Shown here one piece after another: positions 61,504 through 64,000 of a stretch of DNA of 64,000 nucleotides. A program made the translations under genes and the position numbers. The notes under the pieces are model-generated. The model was not told the origin of the DNA, searched no databases, and saw only the letters and a list, made by a program, of their open reading frames with translations. The stretch is taken from assembly GCF_015351475.1 (NCBI RefSeq), contig NZ_JADKPR010000007.1:1-64000 (forward strand), written 5' to 3'. This DNA is from Flavobacterium sp. HJJ (GTDB taxonomy: Bacteria > Bacteroidota > Bacteroidia > Flavobacteriales > Flavobacteriaceae). The number at the start of each line of letters is the position of its first letter. The stretch's first letter is position 1.

Positions 61504-63024
61504 CTAATTACTCATCAAATAATCTTTTACCTTTTGTACAAAAGGATACATAACCTGATCCTTTTCGAACCTTGGGATTATTAATCTAACATCATCATAT
61601 ATTTTTCTAGTTACAGATGAAATTAAATCTTTTTGCTCCAGACAATCAATTGCCTGAACAATAGTTATCAGTTCGATTGCCAAAACTTCAAAAGCATTTT
61701 CTATAACCTTGGAGGTAATCACGGCCGCATTTGTACCCATACTTACAATATCCTGATTGTCATTGTTGTTTGGAATACTGTGAACATACATCGGATTCGA
61801 CAGCATTTGATTTTCGGCAGTGGTTGAAGTCGCCGTAAATTGAACTCCCTGCATTCCAAAATTAAAGCCTAAAGTTCCCAAATTGACAAATGGAGGCAAA
61901 AGTTCATTAATTTTTGAATTTAATAAATAATTCAGCTGTCTTTCGGCAAGCATTGTTAATTTGGTAATAACAATTTTTAATTTATCCATTTCCAGCGAAA
62001 TATAATCTCCGTGAAAATTCCCGCCATGGTATACATGCTGGTTTTTTACATCTATAATAGGATTGTCATTTGCAGAGTTAAATTCTTCTTCGAGAATGGA
62101 AGCCACATTATTTATCGTTTCCAATATTGGTCCCAAAATTTGGGGAACACAGCGCAATGAATAATATTCCTGCACTTTTTCTTTAAAAACATCTTCGGTA
62201 TTTTCGCCAGAATATAGATGATCTTCCCTCTTTCTAATCAAGGCACTGTCGGCAAGATTCGAACGCATTCTGGAAGCAATTTCCCGTTGTCCTTGATGAC
62301 GTTTTGTATTATTTAACTCCTCAGAGAAATGATCGTCATACGCTTGTACAACTTCATTAATAGCACCCGAAAATTTTATAGACCAATCTATTAATTTATT
62401 GGCATTATGTACATTAACAACTCCTATTCCAGTCATTACCGAAGTTCCGTTCATTAACGCCAGACCTTCTCTGATTTCTACCTGAATAGGTTCTAATTTT
62501 TCTATTGCAAAAACTTCTGCCGTAGCTCTTCTTTCTCCTTTATAAAAAACCTCTCCTTCACCAATAAGAACCAAGGCCAAATGCGCCAATTGCACTAAAT
62601 CGCCGCTCGCTCCTACTCCGCCATGTTCAAAAATTAAAGGTGTAATATCTTTGTTAATAAGTTCTTTCATCAAATGAATTACTGACGGATGAACCCCTGA
62701 ATTACCTAAGGAAAGCGTGTTTAATCGAGCCAATATTGCCGCTTTTACACAAGCAGCACTCAATGGTTTTCCTGTACCGGAAGCGTGGCTGCGAATCAAA
62801 TTATATTGTAGCTGTATCCGGTCTTCGTCTTTAATACGATATTGGGCCATAGGACCAAAACCAGTATTCACACCATAAATAATTTTGTTGACTGAAAATT
62901 CCTTTAAAAAATCAAAACTTTCATTAACTCTGTCTAAAACATCCTGACTGATATCTATTTTATTATTATCAAAAATTACAGATTCGAACTCTTTTAGACT
63001 TAAATATTCCTTTAAAGTATTCAT
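61504..63024 (-). CDS. Tyrosine ammonia-lyase (HAL/PAL/TAL family)
   Basis: A 506-residue aromatic amino acid ammonia-lyase. The MIO cofactor arises from Ala139-Ser140-Gly141 (EHGGVGASGDLVQLAHLALV), with the active-site Tyr50 in IIYGVNTGFG. The selectivity pair at residues 79-80 is Ser-His. That pair is also found in histidine ammonia-lyases, but overall the protein is very close to what I recall of the Flavobacterium johnsoniae tyrosine ammonia-lyase. It converts tyrosine to p-coumarate, the aryl starter of flexirubin. It is the first gene of the minus-strand operon, and a good Bacteroidota promoter lies ~80 bp upstream. Confidence 0.92.
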   Translation of the reverse strand: MNTLKEYLSLKEFESVIFDNNKIDISQDVLDRVNESFDFLKEFSVNKIIYGVNTGFGPMAQYRIKDEDRIQLQYNLIRSHASGTGKPLSAACVKAAILARLNTLSLGNSGVHPSVIHLMKELINKDITPLIFEHGGVGASGDLVQLAHLALVLIGEGEVFYKGERRATAEVFAIEKLEPIQVEIREGLALMNGTSVMTGIGVVNVHNANKLIDWSIKFSGAINEVVQAYDDHFSEELNNTKRHQGQREIASRMRSNLADSALIRKREDHLYSGENTEDVFKEKVQEYYSLRCVPQILGPILETINNVASILEEEFNSANDNPIIDVKNQHVYHGGNFHGDYISLEMDKLKIVITKLTMLAERQLNYLLNSKINELLPPFVNLGTLGFNFGMQGVQFTATSTTAENQMLSNPMYVHSIPNNNDNQDIVSMGTNAAVITSKVIENAFEVLAIELITIVQAIDCLEQKDLISSVTRKIYDDVRLIIPRFEKDQVMYPFVQKVKDYLMSN

Positions 63025-63104
63025 TAACTTGTATTTATTTTTTTACATTAAATATATTAAAATTTTGTTTTTATTTAGGATTTAATGTGGTTAATTTGAA
63101 TGAG

Positions 63105-63138
63105 CAAATGTAGCATAATATCGCTAAAATATGCAAAA
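63105..63138 (-). promoter_or_regulatory. Probable main promoter of the pigment operon
   Basis: Read on the minus strand, TTTTG (63138-63134) and TACATTTG (63112-63105) are separated by 21 nt. They fit the Bacteroidota -33 TTTG and -7 TAnnTTTG boxes. Transcription would start near 63098, giving a leader of ~75 nt before the ammonia-lyase. The same 200-bp region must also serve the divergent methyltransferase gene. Confidence 0.6.
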
Positions 63139-63224
63139 CGATGTTTTATTTTACAATTATCATTTCAAAAAATATCTAACTACAACAAAAACAAACACAT
63201 ATATATAATTTTAAATCAAAATAA

Positions 63225-64000
63225 ATGAAAGATTTTGGTTCGGATAAAAAAACCGTTATTCAGGCTAACTTAGATGCCCAAAAAATTGCCTTTGCCCCCA
63301 TAATGTTTCAGGCGGCGAAATCACTTCGAAATCTAGGAATTTTAGACTATTTGTTTCATCACACAAAAGCAAATACAGAAACCATTGCAAAATCATTAAA
63401 CTTATCTGTTTACGGTGTAAAGGTACTACTCGAAGCCGGTCTAAGCTTAGAACTGGTTTATCTGAGGAACAACGAATTTATATTAACAAAAACAGGCTAC
63501 TTCATCCTAAGAGACAAAGCAACCAATATTAATATGGATTTCACGCAGGATGTTAATTATTTTGCAATGAATCATCTCGAGGAATCTATAGTACAGGGTA
63601 AGCCAAAAGGGCTAAAAGAATTAGGAAATTGGGATACAGTTTACATAGGATTATCAGAATTGCCAGAAAAAGCCAAGAAAAGCTGGTTCGATTTTGATCA
63701 TTTTTATTCAGATTATACGTTTCCCGATGTACTGCCTATTCTATTTAATTCCAATCCTAAAACCATTATGGATGTTGGGGGTAACACTGGTAAATTTGCT
63801 ATGCTATGTGCGAAATACAATCCAACTGTAAAAATTACTATTCTCGATTTACCAGGGCAGACCAAAATGGCTCAAAAAAATATCGCCGAAAACAATCTCG
63901 AAGATAGAATTTTCACTAAAAATATTAATCTTCTTGATCCTTCCAGCGTTTTACCAAAAGATTTTGATGCCATTTGGATGAGTCAGTTCATTGATTGTTT
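63225..64000 (+). CDS. SAM-dependent O-methyltransferase-like protein (partial)
   Basis: The first ~258 residues of a class I methyltransferase of the O-methyltransferase/CrtF type; the gene runs off the right edge. The N-terminal part is a winged-helix dimerisation domain (ANTETIAKSLNLSVYGVKVLLEAGLSLELVYLRNNEFILTKTGYFIL), and the SAM-binding motif follows at KTIMDVGGNTGKFAMLCAKYNP and ITILDLPGQ. It may methylate the aryl end of the polyene. Its position, divergent from the ammonia-lyase with ~200 bp between, suggests coregulation. Confidence 0.85.
   Translation, partial: MKDFGSDKKTVIQANLDAQKIAFAPIMFQAAKSLRNLGILDYLFHHTKANTETIAKSLNLSVYGVKVLLEAGLSLELVYLRNNEFILTKTGYFILRDKATNINMDFTQDVNYFAMNHLEESIVQGKPKGLKELGNWDTVYIGLSELPEKAKKSWFDFDHFYSDYTFPDVLPILFNSNPKTIMDVGGNTGKFAMLCAKYNPTVKITILDLPGQTKMAQKNIAENNLEDRIFTKNINLLDPSSVLPKDFDAIWMSQFIDC

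Noticed and set aside
61504..63024. Ammonia-lyase considered as a histidine ammonia-lyase of the hut pathway because of its Ser-His pair
   Set aside because: No hut genes are nearby, it heads a flexirubin cluster, and the sequence closely resembles the known Flavobacterium tyrosine ammonia-lyase.

Overview
The window is AT-rich DNA from a member of the Bacteroidota, almost certainly a Flavobacterium. The signs are a flexirubin pigment cluster with darA, darB and a tyrosine ammonia-lyase very close to what I remember of the F. johnsoniae enzyme, AcrAB-NodT type efflux genes, PrcB, OMP_b-brl and WG-repeat proteins, promoter boxes of the TTTG / TAnnTTTG type, and many long hairpin repeats of the kinds common between Flavobacterium genes.

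Layout. 1-930: no gene; dispersed and inverted repeats, then ten copies of a 22-bp palindromic tandem repeat leading into a small putative DNA-binding gene (991-1353). 1374-4070: three small genes on the + strand (a HEPN-like protein and two secreted proteins), each enclosed by complementary 10-bp ends and followed by a hairpin repeat. This layout looks like an integron cassette array, and one boundary carries the 3' end of a group II intron. 4202-7384: a TauE/SafE exporter with its DUF1634 partner, a PrcB-like lipoprotein and a TetR regulator. 7603-13671: a three-gene RND efflux operon with repeated TetR-type operators and an overlapping small membrane ORF. 13889-18476: an old yellow enzyme, an outer-membrane DUF5723-like protein and a lipoprotein. 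18586-20724: an arsR / SRPBCC / DoxX operon split by a lone cassette-like insert, with the SRPBCC gene frameshifted. 20871-29165: an LTA-synthase-like enzyme, an OmpR-type two-component system, a COG4705 membrane protein, a PAP2 phosphatase and a TonB-dependent-receptor-like barrel. Three of these promoter regions share an 11-bp direct repeat.

29614-64000: the flexirubin (aryl polyene plus dialkylresorcinol) cluster. Thirty-three biosynthetic or export genes lie head to tail on the minus strand, with one divergent methyltransferase gene that runs off the right edge. The expected flow is as follows. The ammonia-lyase makes coumarate. An adenylate-forming enzyme activates an aryl or acyl acid. 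Ketosynthases, FabG and hotdog dehydratases extend the polyene on two acyl carrier proteins. DarB and DarA make the dialkylresorcinol. Acyltransferases and CrtI-like oxidoreductases tailor the product. An MMPL exporter, an ABC exporter, a LolA / LolB-like pair and outer-membrane barrels probably place the pigment in the outer membrane. A PIN-domain toxin-antitoxin pair sits inside this otherwise compact operon.

The least expected structures are the cassette-like modules with attC-like hairpins at two places in the window, and the 11-bp direct-repeat operator set around the two-component system.
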